NCBI GenBank assembly: GCA_036365455.1
Contig: JAWQUS010000023.1
Location: 6,758,001 to 6,822,000 of the forward strand
Length of the DNA: 64,000 bases
DNA from: Macrosoma leucophasiata
Lineage: Eukaryota; Arthropoda; Insecta; Lepidoptera; Hedylidae
Direction of reading: 5' to 3'
Positions 21,801-31,534 of this stretch are shown here, one piece after another. How positions within the stretch are numbered: position 1 is the first letter of the stretch; every line of letters begins with the position of its first letter. The notes under the pieces are model-generated. The model did no database searches. It saw only the letters and a list, made by a program, of their open reading frames with translations, and was not told where the DNA came from. Position numbers and translations under genes: made by a program.

Positions 21801-24800
21801 CAGCAGAGATAAAGCTCTACGAAGTCGAAAATAGCCGATTGTCACTTTCATAGGCTTGATGTGCAATTTCTCTCTCTCTACTGTATCTCATCATTGTAGT
21901 TTCAAAATTTATTTATATGTAATAATATTTGTATTAAATCTAAGGTTTTGACAAAAGAGCAACACGCTGAGTTTGTTGGGTAGCGGAGTGCTTCTCAGTA
22001 GTGCCTGCACTCCACTTGGAGCGTTTACCCGTGGTCCTGTTGGGTTGACCCATTACCGGTTCCATGGCATTTGGGCTTTTTCTCTGAACTTCTGACTATA
22101 TCGATGAAATATTAAAACCATCAGTTGAATACAATGAAGTCATATTTAAAACAAATAAAGAAATTCCATCCTTGGAAACAAAACATAAAGATAAGATTTT
22201 AGTAATTGAATGATTACTATTTTGGTTTATTCTAAACTATTTTAACAGTTCTAATGCATACCCAACTGAAATGTCGCCATGATTTAATTCCATCCGAGTA
22301 TCAGTTATGAATTCATAATTTTCAATTGTTATTTTTGATCTGGTTCTAACTGTATTTCTCGTTTTTCAATAATTTGACCAAAACGTTTAAGAGACGCATT
22401 AAGTTTGTACATTTTTTGTTTAAATTATTGGTTTTGTTTTAGTAGTAGTAGCAGTACTGCCAAATTCGGCGTGTATAGTAAAACATTCAACGAATGGAGG
22501 AGGGCAACAGTTGAATGTTGCGTCGCCAAATATTTCCTGTGTTTGCTCAATTATAGCTTTATCTTCTTCCATACAGAACACTAAAATTGTTGTGTTTGCA
22601 TAGTAATATAATAATAATGGCCATCGGGTTGGCTGTTTGGGGGGCCCACCAAGGAGAGGCGAGTCACCACCTGCCTAAAGTAGGATTCAATAATGTGAGA
22701 TGTTGAATGTAGGCAGGTGCCGGATCTCACTCCATAGGCCCAGCCAGCTAGCCCCCCAGTTCACCCACATAGCCCAAAGTTTGGCGAGTCATTTATCATT
22801 ACAATAGTCCCATGTAATCTACGGGGTCTGTCTGTGTCTGTATTAACTATTGATGCAGTCAGAGAGAAGTCCCGCCGAATACAACCCATTACAGAGTAGA
22901 TCAAAATCCGTTCAAAAAATAAGTTCAAATTGGACCCCGTGCTGACGAGAGACATAATAATGGCAATTGGCAGCCCATTATACGTCCCACTGCTGGGCAC
23001 GAGTCTCTCCCCTTTTTGGGGGGAGGCCTGGAGCTTACTCCACCACGCTGCTCTAATGCGGATTGGTGGCGGTGGGTGGGTTAGGGGCCAACCCGCTGTC
23101 GGATATTTCCAAACCGCCCATAAGGCCTCCGACAAGGTTTAACGACTGCTATCTATCGATAGCAACCGGGGCCGACGGCTTAACGTGTCCTTCGAAGCAC
23201 GGAAAAGCACATTTTTAATTTATCACTAGCGGTTACCCAACACACTACACTACACGCTCGCAGTGATTAACCGAGTAGATCGCTTATGATCTACACCAGC
23301 CGCCGGGCCATGCGCGCTTCCTTGCATAGTAATATTCTGCCCAAACTAATTTTCGGTGTTGCAATGGAACCTGTACTTCTTCAAATATTTTGTTTAATTC
23401 ACTCTGCTACCGAACAAACTGAACTACCGAGTGTTGCTCTTTTAGTAAAAAACCTTAGATCTAATCCATCCAGAACCTCCAATAGAACGTCCATGGCATA
23501 TGCATATATAAATACACACAAATGCATATACTCAACAAAACTTAACACTGAGAATACCGTTATAGAAGCTATCACCCGCATTCCACAACAGACCAGTCCC
23601 CACAATCAGCACCCGTTCATGAGTATGACGTATGAGGCAGCCATTGCTCTCTTCGACTGTTTTGAGTATTTTGACATTGGAACCTAATATGCTTTTATAA
23701 AGATTGGTATATGGTTGTAATTAAATAGTATATCGATATAGTCAGACGTTCAGAGAAAAATCCCTAATGCCGTGGACCCGGTAATGGGTCAACTTAACGG
23801 GACCACGGGTAAACGCTCTGCACTTGGAACTCTGCTAAGTGAATGACTATGATTATGACGAACAGATTCTTCATTTTAAAATTAAATAAAAATAAATAAA
23901 TAAATAAATTTTCTTCTCTGAAGGAATTGAAAAATTTTATGATTCACGTATCGGTTAAATATTATTATTAAACTGGTATTTATTTATACCTATTGGATTA
24001 TTATTATAAGTCATTCTCTCTAGGCAGCTTATAACCCGACAACGCATAAGTGTCCTTGTAGACCAATTTGAAATAAATGATTTGAATTTTGATATAATTT
24101 TTTATTGTTATTTACCAGATGTTATTTATCAGCTGGCGTCGGGACGGGACGACCCCACCGCCCACTAGCGGAAGAATTTTCTTCTACTGGAAGAGAATTA
24201 TTCCGCTAGTGCAGTCAATCAACCGAACAATGGCGGTCAAACCATTCCGATAGAGCGGTAGAAAATATAACCACGCGGGATGGGCAGCAGCTTCCCGCGA
24301 TGAAACTACCGTCACTGCGATCGCCAATCCGCCTGACAAGCGTGGCGCTTATGGCATATTCTCCCCTAATAACACACAGCACTGTTGTGGGCGTCTTTGG
24401 GGAAGGCTTTGTCTAGCTGTGGACGTCATTTGGCTGGAGTGATGATGTTGATTTATCAGATATCCAAAGAGGATCAATACCGACTATGTTTGCCACTCCC
24501 ATGACATACAAATATGTTTGCAGGTAAACCACCGCAATATACAGCTTGGATATGCCAGTGCGTGCTGTACGCGGCGCTGGCGACGTTCGCCAAATCGGTG
24601 TTGGCGCTCGTGCTGCGACTGCCGCCGGTGGTCGCCGCGCTCTCCACCTTGAAGCTCTCGCCGGTCTCCGACCCCAAACTGGAGGTCGCCGTTGTGATGC
24701 TCATCATACCGTTTTTCATTAATGTAAGTCTTAACTTTATCCGGGGTGTGAGTCCTTACTTGCCATTTTAGATCGCATTCTTTTTACCAGGTACAGTCTT

Positions 24801-27800
24801 AAAGATTTTTGGGTGAGTGGGGGCAATTTCTCTTGCCTAATTTTGGGAGGGGTCATTACCCGATTGTCTCCGGTCTCCGACCCTTATCATTGCAGAAATT
24901 TGACACTCCACATTATTTTTCACCCGTTACAGCAATTACTCATTTATATTATTAAAATGTTGGTAGGTACTTACCCATCAAAAATCCAAAGAAATTCGAT
25001 TACCATAAAATACTAAATAGCATCAATCTGTTTGTTTGTATCTATTGATATTCCACTGAGAACATGGGTAAGCAGTGGCGGATTTACAAATTTGCCGCCG
25101 GTAGGCTATTATTTTTGCCGCCCCTATATTTTGATATCGTAGTTTACAATCATATCAATTAGGTATATTTTCTATCAATAAAATTTCAACTTTATGTTTT
25201 ATGCTTCATAATCCTGAAGTTGATGTAAGCAACTTTTTTTCTATGGTTAGAATCATTGGGAACTATGATCTGAGCCTTGATAATTTTAACAGTAATTTTG
25301 GCAATAGAAATAAAAAAATTATGAACTAATTCTGCCGCCCCTATAAATTTGCCGCCCTAGGCTCCAGCCTACTCAGCCTGCTGGTAAATCCACCACTGTG
25401 GGTAAGGCATTTTGTCATATATGTTAGGAAAATATTGTGATGAAATAAATATGTTGAAACCAATAAGAAAAATAAACAAGGCTCGTTTGGGAATGAGCAC
25501 AAATTTGATAACGATTAATTATGTTTGTTAAAGACATTCATGAGAATAGCACCCAATATACGTAAAGTAAATTTAAATGAATATTATGTTGATACAACTG
25601 TTAAGTTAGAGTTATACTAATAAAATGTGTTTATCTTATAAATACCTTAATATTCAGTCATAATGAACAAATTATATGTTTACTTACAAAATATGTTTAA
25701 TTAAGTACTTCTATAGTTTCAATCGTTTACAGAATAATAAGTAGGTAATTGGAAGTCTCTAGTAAATATAATTCTATTAGTGATGTAGTGTTAAGATAGC
25801 TTCTGAAGACATGTTTAACAAAACCACCAGTCCTTTGAGAATACGTGGTTATAAGATGGTTTCTTATAAATATGAAAGCGAATGTCTTTATTTTTTCTAT
25901 GTATTAATATTAATACTGCTAATGAGCGGCATAGGGATGGGGGTCGACGGGTCGGTTCGCACTGGTTTCCAGTTAGGGCCCGGAAAACCCTTTCTTTTGA
26001 AAAAGGTTAACCCGTTCTTGTGTTATCCGTTAGTTTAGATAAGTACGCCTTTTAGCAGGGTCAACCCAAACTAAACGATGCCATATTCGGTAAAAAAATA
26101 AAGCTATATGAAGGGAGTTATCGTTATTCATAAAAGTATTTTAGCAGACGTGTTGCTAATCACTCTTTTGTCTATCTGAGGCAATCGTCAAAACAACTGA
26201 CAAATACAAAGCATATTACAGCCAAAACAAATCTAATGAATAAGGGGACTATAATACAAACGGAGTAATTGAAATTTTAGTAATGTTTAACCAAGAATCT
26301 ATTGATTAGGTATACGAAAGCGTTACATAGTAATATAGTAACATGGTTGTTCTTCTACTGGTATTGTCTTGAATATATTAAAATAAAAACTAAGTTCAAG
26401 GATCATATGAATACATTATCAATCACTTAGTGATTACATAAAAGTGAGTTTAAATAAACACTGCACACGTGGCGGTGACGCGGGTCGTCTGTCTACTTAT
26501 TGCGTATGAAAATTGTACAGCGAAATATCTCTATTAGCCTTATCGCTTTGCCTTGAAGATTGTCCTATGACATTGTTCATTGTAATAAAATTATATAAAA
26601 ACTTGGTATTTCTCCCGTCTTCGTCGACGTGGAATTCGAAATAAATAACGCGGTTTCCATAAAAACTATTTCAACCCTCTAGACTCTAGAGGTTGATCCT
26701 GTATCTTCAACTATTTATATCTCAAACATACATCATACTACATATTTTTTTTATGTTATGGAAGCGGCAAACAAGTATGCAGTTCACATTGATTTTAAGT
26801 GATGACTGCAGCCTATAGACACTTACACAAAGACCAAGGTCAAAATGCAGATGGGTTACTACTCCTGAGGCCTAAGGTGTTATGCCTCTGTGCCAGAAAT
26901 TACAAGGCCGTACATATATTTTGTGATTAAGTATCATATGGGCTACGTTTAGATGTGGTGTAGAGGTGAAACTCTTATGCGGAGTCATGGAGCGGGCAGT
27001 GACAGTGAGAGGTGCATGCATCCAAGCATACATGGTGACAGACAAACGATGCGCCAGTTATATTGTGTAGTAGGTGCCGAGCCTATTGACATTTCCAGGC
27101 ACATTAGCAAACACCGAACAACTAACTAAGAAACTTCCAAAAATCCCAATAGAATCAGTAATAAAGAATTTTACACCTTTCTCAGTTGGCTCAGGGAACT
27201 GGAAATCGAACCCAGGATCTCAGCGGTGCAGAAAAATTGGGTTTCTTCTATGACTATTCTTATTCATATTAGTCTCATGTAATATTAACACAAATTAGCT
27301 TTTTGTTATACAATTAGGTACATTATTTTAATGAATCATTATTCTCTTTCAGATTCTCATATTTTGGGTTACAGACAACTTCCTAATGTACCACCCGAGA
27401 GGTGTTAGCTCCAAAATCAAAACGAAGGTAATTATTGATTATTCGGAGTCGAGAGTTTTAGGAATCGGCGTGCATTTTATGAAGAGAATGACTCCCTGCC
27501 TATACTGTAAGGGACTAAGCATAAAGATAAATACATACATACATTGTTTATAGGCTACAGTATTCTCTTACCATCAGCGTGAGCTGTACAGTATCCAATT
27601 TACTACCATTTTACTCGTGGAAGAGCCCCAGTGACGGAGCTCGCGGGCGTAGGCACTACCGCATTACCAAATATACTTGCCGTTAAATGGTAGTGTTCAG
27701 CACTATCGTGTTCCGGTCAGGTGGTAATGTACGGCCCTGTAATTTCCGGCACAGAGGCATAACACCTTAGGCCTCAGGAATGGCAGCGCATCTGCATGTT

Positions 27801-28263
27801 GACCTCTGGTCTTTGTGTGGGTGTCTCATAGGCTGCAGTCATCACTTAACATCAATGTGAACTGCATGCTTGTTAGCCACTTCCGTAACATAAAAAAAAA
27901 CAAAGATAACAAATATTGCACATCGAGCCTATGAAGGAGACTTCGGCTTATTTCGGGTCTGTAGAGCATTATCTCTTTTGCACCTTACCTGTCTGACGTT
28001 TGTCGACCATTTTGATTAAGTTTTGACCAATACTGGACTACGGATGCTTACGAAGGCAGTGTGCAGCAGATATAACGCTCTACGAAATCGAAACTAGCCG
28101 TTTGTCACTTTACTTTTATTGATTAGTACTGTAGGCTTGTTTCTTTCATTATGATTTAATCTTTGTCTCTCAGGTACGATACCAGTCCATCAAGAAGGAA
28201 AAGTCGGGGTCAGAAGACGAGGAGCATTCAGCGGACGAGCGGCTACTGGGCGCGAGCGTATGA
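18804..28263 (+). CDS. STIMATE: STIMATE (TMEM110)-like ER membrane protein, six coding exons
   Basis: Multi-pass ER membrane protein. In vertebrates STIMATE promotes STIM1 activation at ER-plasma membrane junctions for store-operated calcium entry. Coding exons: 18804-18927, 19672-19816, 20577-20698, 24524-24723, 27353-27427, 28174-28263. All have GT-AG borders and compatible phases, giving 251 aa. Recognised from family motifs: KRFCEPRYARRPW, then IWFYDTSKQ, the segment LNFMLDSTLG, FGEYG, and MLIIPFFIN followed by FWVTDNFLM. Hydrophobic segments lie near residues 27-42, 66-80, 91-112, 134-157 and 180-207. The tail ends in an acidic Ser/Glu-rich stretch (GSEDEEHSADERLL) and is shorter than in vertebrate proteins (~290 aa). 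Introns 2-4 are packed with mobile elements. Regulation unknown; a cluster of TGTCAA motifs sits upstream. Confidence 0.9.
19937..20465. mobile_element. long-TIR element, family 6 (in STIMATE intron 2)
   Basis: 529 bp with inverted arms of roughly 100 bp. Both ends read AGGATCCCACTGCA inward, then TCATCCAGATATGC, CTAAACTGATTTTTACGTA and ACTAGGTTG. The centre carries TTGCGCACTTGGCCGC. Non-coding; no transposase. A partial second copy lies at 10400-10830. Inserted between STIMATE exons 2 and 3 and ending about 110 bp before exon 3. Confidence 0.75.
20960..21216 (-). repeat. retrotransposon family R copy (STIMATE intron 3)
   Basis: Minus-oriented, diverged copy of the family at 8448-8737 (shares AGCATGCAGTTCACATTGATG in part, and GGTAATGCGGTGGTGC). 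Its tail has lost most of the poly(A). Confidence 0.65.
21219..21428. repeat. dispersed repeat with CACACCGCGGACACTCCG and CGTCGCCCATAAGAGGGG blocks
   Basis: Both blocks occur side by side here and about 650 bp apart at 7339-8205. Type unknown; it sits between two oppositely oriented family R copies. Confidence 0.5.
21465..21698 (+). repeat. retrotransposon family R copy
   Basis: Plus-oriented copy from TACTGGTGGTAGAGCACCAG to a terminal A-run at about 21691-21698. Together with the opposite copy at 20960-21216 it forms a roughly 740 bp inverted pair inside STIMATE intron 3. Confidence 0.7.
21701..21885. repeat. MITE family 4 (copy 1, left end lost)
   Basis: Shares TTTGTCGACCATTTTGATT, GCAGTGTGCAGCAGAGATAA and TAGGCTTGATGTGCAATTTC with copies at 27911, 30523 and 31309. 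The left terminus is replaced by the adjoining retrotransposon tail. Confidence 0.65.
22440..23690 (-). pseudogene. MULE-type transposase fragment, interrupted
   Basis: Minus-strand coding remnant inside the 22019-23818 element. The stretch KLVWAEYYYANTTILVFC reads across the insertion point if the 22610-23321 insert is ignored. It continues into MEEDKAIIEQTQEIFGDATF, the part that resembles the DDE domain start of Mutator-like transposases. Stops and frame breaks separate it from the upstream piece at 23399-23605. Assignment is by motif resemblance only. Confidence 0.5.
22610..23321. mobile_element. retroelement insertion inside the MULE, 14-bp target duplication
   Basis: About 712 bp flanked by the perfect 14-bp direct repeat TTGCATAGTAATAT (22596-22609 and 23322-23335). 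The left side has an ATA/AAT-rich run, the usual tail of a minus-oriented non-LTR element. The block CGTCCCACTGCTGGGCACGA is typical of insect LINE/SINE ends. Short ORFs across it are not coding by any recognisable family. Confidence 0.75.
24125..24460 (+). repeat. retrotransposon 3' end, family S (STIMATE intron 3)
   Basis: Shares ordered blocks with 36360-36605 (CACTAGCGGAAGAAT, GGTCAAACCATTCC, CTTGACAAGCGTGG) and, on the opposite strand, with 58843-58990 (TATGGCATATTCCTCC, GCTGGAGTGATGATG). It ends just upstream of STIMATE exon 4. Probably a LINE/SINE 3' region with a GATGAT tail. Confidence 0.6.
25073..25398. mobile_element. hAT-type MITE with perfect 8-bp duplication (STIMATE intron 4)
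   Basis: 326 bp. Inverted ends CAGTGGCGGATTTAC and GTAAATCCACCACTG, flanked by identical TGGGTAAG (25065-25072 and 25399-25406). The CAGTGG-type terminus and 8-bp duplication fit hAT. No transposase coding. Confidence 0.88.
26118..26247. repeat. MITE family 1 (copy d, decayed)
   Basis: Diverged relic: TTATTCATAAAAGTATTTTAG at the left (with mismatches) and AATGAATAAGGGGAC at the right. Confidence 0.5.
26743..26919 (-). repeat. retrotransposon family R copy, 5'-truncated
   Basis: Minus orientation; T-run at its left (the poly(A) tail) then the conserved GATGACTGCAGCCTATAGAC block. It stops abruptly at about 26919. Confidence 0.65.
26945..27236 (-). repeat. tRNA-headed SINE (copy, minus)
   Basis: Right part carries a degenerate tRNA-like head; read on the minus strand its B box is GGGTTCGATTTCC. 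The body shares AAACTTCC, AAAATCCCAATAGAA and TTCCAGGCACATTA-like blocks with the fuller copy at 55105-55416. Confidence 0.6.
27440..27540 (+). repeat. short retroelement end (STIMATE intron 5)
   Basis: GGAATCGGCGTGCA and a GATAAATACATACATACAT-like tail recur at about 51355-51485. Lies directly after STIMATE exon 5. Confidence 0.5.
27600..27899 (+). repeat. retrotransposon family R copy (STIMATE intron 5)
   Basis: Nearly full plus-oriented copy from TACTCGTGGAAGAGCCCCAG through the conserved body to an A-run at about 27891-27899. Confidence 0.75.
27911..28140. repeat. MITE family 4 (copy 2)
   Basis: Starts AAATATTGCACATCGAGCCT and contains TTTCGGGTCTGTAGAGC and GCAGTGTGCAGCAGATATAA. It sits immediately after the family R poly(A) and ends about 30 bp before STIMATE exon 6. 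Confidence 0.65.
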
Positions 28264-28417
28264 CCCTTCATCAAGCCCACCTTTCGGGCTTAACCCTCGT
28301 AATCTCCTAGATAAGTATTCCACACTTGCCTTGACCGTCATGTGGCTACAATGATATACTTAAAGAGATTTCAGTTCGAGATTTATACGTTTTAGCAAAT
28401 ATTTGAGACGACACTAA

Positions 28418-28562
28418 GCCTGGGTTGCACCAAGATATTTGTTAAAGTCATTGTAACATTTCACATCCTTCTCTAACTTAAGGAAATCTGTTAAAGTTAG
28501 AGAAGGATGTGAAATGTAACAATAACTTTAATTTTAACAAATATCTTGGTGCAAACCCAGGC
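28418..28562. repeat. TAA-flanked palindromic MITE, family 3 (copy 2)
   Basis: 145 bp near-perfect inverted repeat with ends GCCTGGGTTGCACCAAGATA and the inverse, TAA outside. Its inner arms share GAGAAGGATGTGAAAT with copy 3. Confidence 0.8.
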
Positions 28563-28971
28563 TTAACCTCGGATTCTTTTATGGGCGAGGATTGAAGTTT
28601 CTTCTTATCCGTTCCCAATATGTTGCAATTTCCTAAATAAGTATTTCTCACTTGAATTATGTATACGGGGCAAATTTCAAGAATTTTTCGTCGTATCGAT
28701 ACAATTTACACATTTATATTTTCATTTTTTTAAGTACACAAAGAGCCAATGACATTCTTTGTGGTGCTGCAAATGTGTTCATAAATTCTTCTGAACCACC
28801 AGAAATGGCTTGTAAGGCTTGTTGGGTCAGTGCTCCCATTACCACTTGTGTGGTATATTTTAAGACTCCAGAATGGCATCTATCTACCCAGTCTACTTCC
28901 CAGCGTCACGTCGTCGGGCCACGTTCATCAATTACGGAGATCGATTTCTTATATTAGTAGCTAAACAATAA

Positions 28972-29117
28972 CCCCCTTATTCATAAACGTATTTTAGCTA
29001 AAGTGTTGCTAATCTCTCCTTTGTCTTTTTCTATCCTACACATTTGACAATGCAACTGACAAGGACACAGCATTCTATAGCTAAAATGTATCTAATGTAC
29101 GTTTATGAATAAGGTGG
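28972..29117. repeat. TAA-flanked palindromic MITE, family 1 (copy e)
   Basis: 146 bp, ends CCCCCTTATTCATAAACG and its inverse (one change), flanked by TAA on both sides (28969-28971, 29118-29120). Confidence 0.85.
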
Positions 29118-29250
29118 TAAAAATATAAATTCAAAAATATATATTCTCTATGCATCACAATTCGAGAAAATTTTAAGATATAATTTTGGCTGACTCCAAC
29201 GATATTCTGAATATCATTGGCTGACTGATAGAAATGCCTAGTGACATTAA

Positions 29251-29366
29251 GTCTGGGTTGCTCCACGATATTAGTTAGCGCCCTAACGCACTAGCGGTTA
29301 GCCGTGGGGCACTTACAGTTAGAGAAGGATGTGAAATCTAACTTAAAGAAATCTGTCAAAGTTAAT
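29251..29366. repeat. MITE family 3 (copy 3, truncated)
   Basis: Left end GTCTGGGTTGCTCCACGATA after TAA, and an inner AGAGAAGGATGTGAAATCTAA. The right terminus is missing. An unrelated GC-rich stretch lies at about 29275-29312. Confidence 0.6.
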
Positions 29367-29678
29367 CCGTCTTTATGTTGGAAAATTAATGCTTGGACTG
29401 ACTTGAGATAGTTTTTTTAATTTTATTTAGCGAACTTATAGATACAGGGCAGAATCTTTGCTCCCAAAAAAATTATGCTGATATTATTTTGATCTGCTCA
29501 CAACTTTTTTTTATTTCCTATTTTAAATCGGGTTTTGCGTTATAAGAAAATTTGCAAACCTCTATGCATTTAGGGTGCCGGATATATACTCGTACAGTTA
29601 AGGAAGTCTCCGGTCTACCAGCTGGTATAAATCAGATATAGTTTTCATTATCACCGCATGAAATGCCTGTGTGTGCTG

Positions 29679-29740
29679 TCGGGCCTTTCCCTGGTATATC
29701 TAACATGAACCTATGTAAGATATACCAGGGAAAGGTCCGG
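29679..29740. ncRNA. miRNA-like stable hairpin (candidate)
   Basis: A 23-bp uninterrupted stem (two G-U pairs, the rest Watson-Crick) joins 29679-29701 to 29718-29740 with a 16-nt loop (29702-29717). The arm core is CCTTTCCCTGGTATATCT and its inverse. The same arm sequence was not noticed elsewhere in the window, unlike the MITEs. It could be a microRNA precursor, the core of a decayed MITE or chance; transcription and strand are unknown. Confidence 0.35.
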
Positions 29741-30522
29741 AAGGTTTTGGTTTGTATTTTAGTTCTTTGTGTACAAGCAACGATGTCACATTTGATCAGC
29801 CAATAAATAAAAGTTATTGATATTATTCATCCTGTATCAAGGTGCATGTAACATTTCAGTCACACAATAGTGTCGCTGATGCACTTTCTCATTCAATATT
29901 TCTCGACAGTTGTTTCATAGAGACTGAATCGAAATTAATATTTTAAAATCATGATTAAAAAAAACATTTTACATGGACTCGAATATATGCACGGTATGAA
30001 TTATATTTTATCAATAAAATTTATTCGAAATATAATAATAAATAAATTATATCATTGTAGCTTGCCCAGATCGCTATTTCTTTAGATCAAAGTAAGTGAG
30101 CTATATATTAATTTGATATGTTTATATTTTATTTGTAAATAATTGTAATTGTATTATAATGTATATGGAATTGGTAAGTTAGCTTAAGCCAAATTGGTCA
30201 AAAATGTGATAATATAATAAAGTAAAATGTATGTTGTGTTCATGTAAAAAGTTGTTTCTTTCAGATAAGATGTATGAAATTCCGATTATATTTTTAATCA
30301 ATGTGTAGTTCATTGTAGCTATTTAATGTTACACATGGCAGAGGCAAGTTGGATGTATAAAAAAGACTCTGAATAAGAATATATTTTGCAATATATTATT
30401 AAAAATGTAATATAATCATGTAATATACTGTGTAATTAGTACGTGTAAGAACTGTAATCCTCCTATATGGCTAGACGCGGTAAATTAATTAACTGTCCAA
30501 TACATTACAGTAATTAACAATT

Positions 30523-30712
30523 AATATTGCACATCGAGCCTACGAATGGGACAATCGTTATCTCTGCTGCACACTGCCTACGTAGGCACTGATATTCCGG
30601 TATTGGTCAGAACTAGATCAAAATGGTCGACAAATGTCACATAGGTTGTGTGCGAAAGAGATAACGCTCTACAGACCCGAAATAAGCCGAAGTCTCCTTA
30701 TGCAATATTTAT
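30523..30712. repeat. MITE family 4 (copy 3)
   Basis: Ends TTAATATTGCACATCGAGCC and ATGCAATATTTATTG are roughly inverse. Interior shares TCTCTGCTGCACACTGCCTA and GACCCGAAATAAGCCGAAGT with other copies. Confidence 0.7.
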
Positions 30713-31123
30713 TGTTGGATACTATAATTTGCTTGTTATTTTAAACTTCTTTTATTTAATAATACTTATAACATGAACGAAAGTCTTGGCTGTAAAAATG
30801 GAATTGTTCAATATAGCGTTTTTATAGTATTTATGATATACAACGAATGGAAATTATATAATTTTGGTGAAAATTGTTTAGAAGTATCATTAATATGAAA
30901 CTGTTAGTGCTATTGCGTCTTTATTGTTGATTCTTGAGAACTAAATAAATATTGAATTATTGAAAATTGTTTGCGGAAAAAGGCAGTGTAATGTACCTAA
31001 TAATTTAAAAATTATCTTTATTAACACTTACTCGTTTCGTAGGAATTGAAATATGTACTTATCTATGTTGTTGGTATTCTCCCTCTGCTTTTCCATAAAA
31101 TTTCATTAATAAATATTTATACT

Positions 31124-31215
31124 CTAGAAATTAAAGAAAAAAACGGAAAGAAAAATTGGACTTCGGGTCCAAAGTCTAATTCTTCTTTCCGTTTCTCTGT
31201 TTCTTTAATTTCTAA
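31124..31215. repeat. imperfect inverted repeat
   Basis: TAGAAATTAAAGAAA and GGAAAGAA on the left pair with TTCTTTCC and TTTCTTTAATTTCTA on the right. The centre holds a small GGACTTCGGGTCC hairpin. Single copy in this window. Confidence 0.6.
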
Positions 31216-31308
31216 AGTTCACTCACTCGCATGTGTTTTTGCGAAAACTAAATAGTACAATTATTAATACTCTGTCGAAAAAAATCATGTGTCTGTACAT
31301 TACCCAGC

Positions 31309-31534
31309 AAGAAATATAGTACATCGAGTCTACGAATGCGACAATCGGCTAGTTTCGACTTCGTAGAGCGTTATCTCTGCTGCACACTGTCTATGTACTG
31401 ATAGCGTTATTGGTCAAAACTTGATCAGAATGATCAACAAACGTCACAAAGGCAAGGTGCGAAAGAGATAACGTTTTACAGACCCGAAATAAGCCGAAGT
31501 CTCTTTCTTAAGGTTGATGTACAATATTTCTTGT
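31309..31534. repeat. MITE family 4 (copy 4, best preserved)
   Basis: 226 bp with inverted ends CAAGAAATATAGTACATC and GATGTACAATATTTCTTG. A fragment of the same family occurs at about 32770-32855. Non-coding. Confidence 0.75.

Larger units (their letters stand above)
22019..23818 (-). mobile_element. Mutator-like (MULE) DNA transposon remnant
   Basis: 1.8 kb element with 87-bp terminal inverted repeats (22019-22105 and 23732-23818), which I count as 79/87 identical, starting GAGCGTTTACCCGTGG. Flanks are TCCACTTG on the left and TGCACTTG on the right, an 8-bp target duplication with one mismatch. The uninterrupted sequence is visible at about 61293-61315. On the minus strand, disrupted coding sequence runs from about 23690 to 22440 and includes IFGDATFNCCPPPF then TIH. 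This resembles the first catalytic-Asp region (D-G/A-T-F) of MULE transposases. Long TIRs and 8-9 bp duplications fit Mutator. The copy is degenerate and itself interrupted at 22610-23321. Confidence 0.65.
21919..24100 (+). mobile_element. non-LTR retrotransposon 3' tail, split by a Mutator-like element
   Basis: 21919-22018 and 23819-24100 together match the continuous block 61208-61541, which follows a reverse-transcriptase remnant. Shared landmarks: ATTAAATCTAAGGTTTTGAC, GGTAGCGGAGT and CTCTGCTAAGTGAATGACTA, ending in AAATAAATGATTTGAATTTT. The split is caused by the element at 22019-23818. This uninterrupted/occupied pair defines the insertion point. Confidence 0.75.

Noticed and set aside
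22761..23142. ORFs on both strands at 22761-23142
   Set aside because: They fall inside a retroelement end recognised by its 14-bp duplication; no protein family.
23286..23687. 133-codon plus-strand ORF in STIMATE intron 3
   Set aside because: It starts in the 22610-23321 insert and continues antisense to the MULE-like coding remnant; the shadow of two mobile elements.
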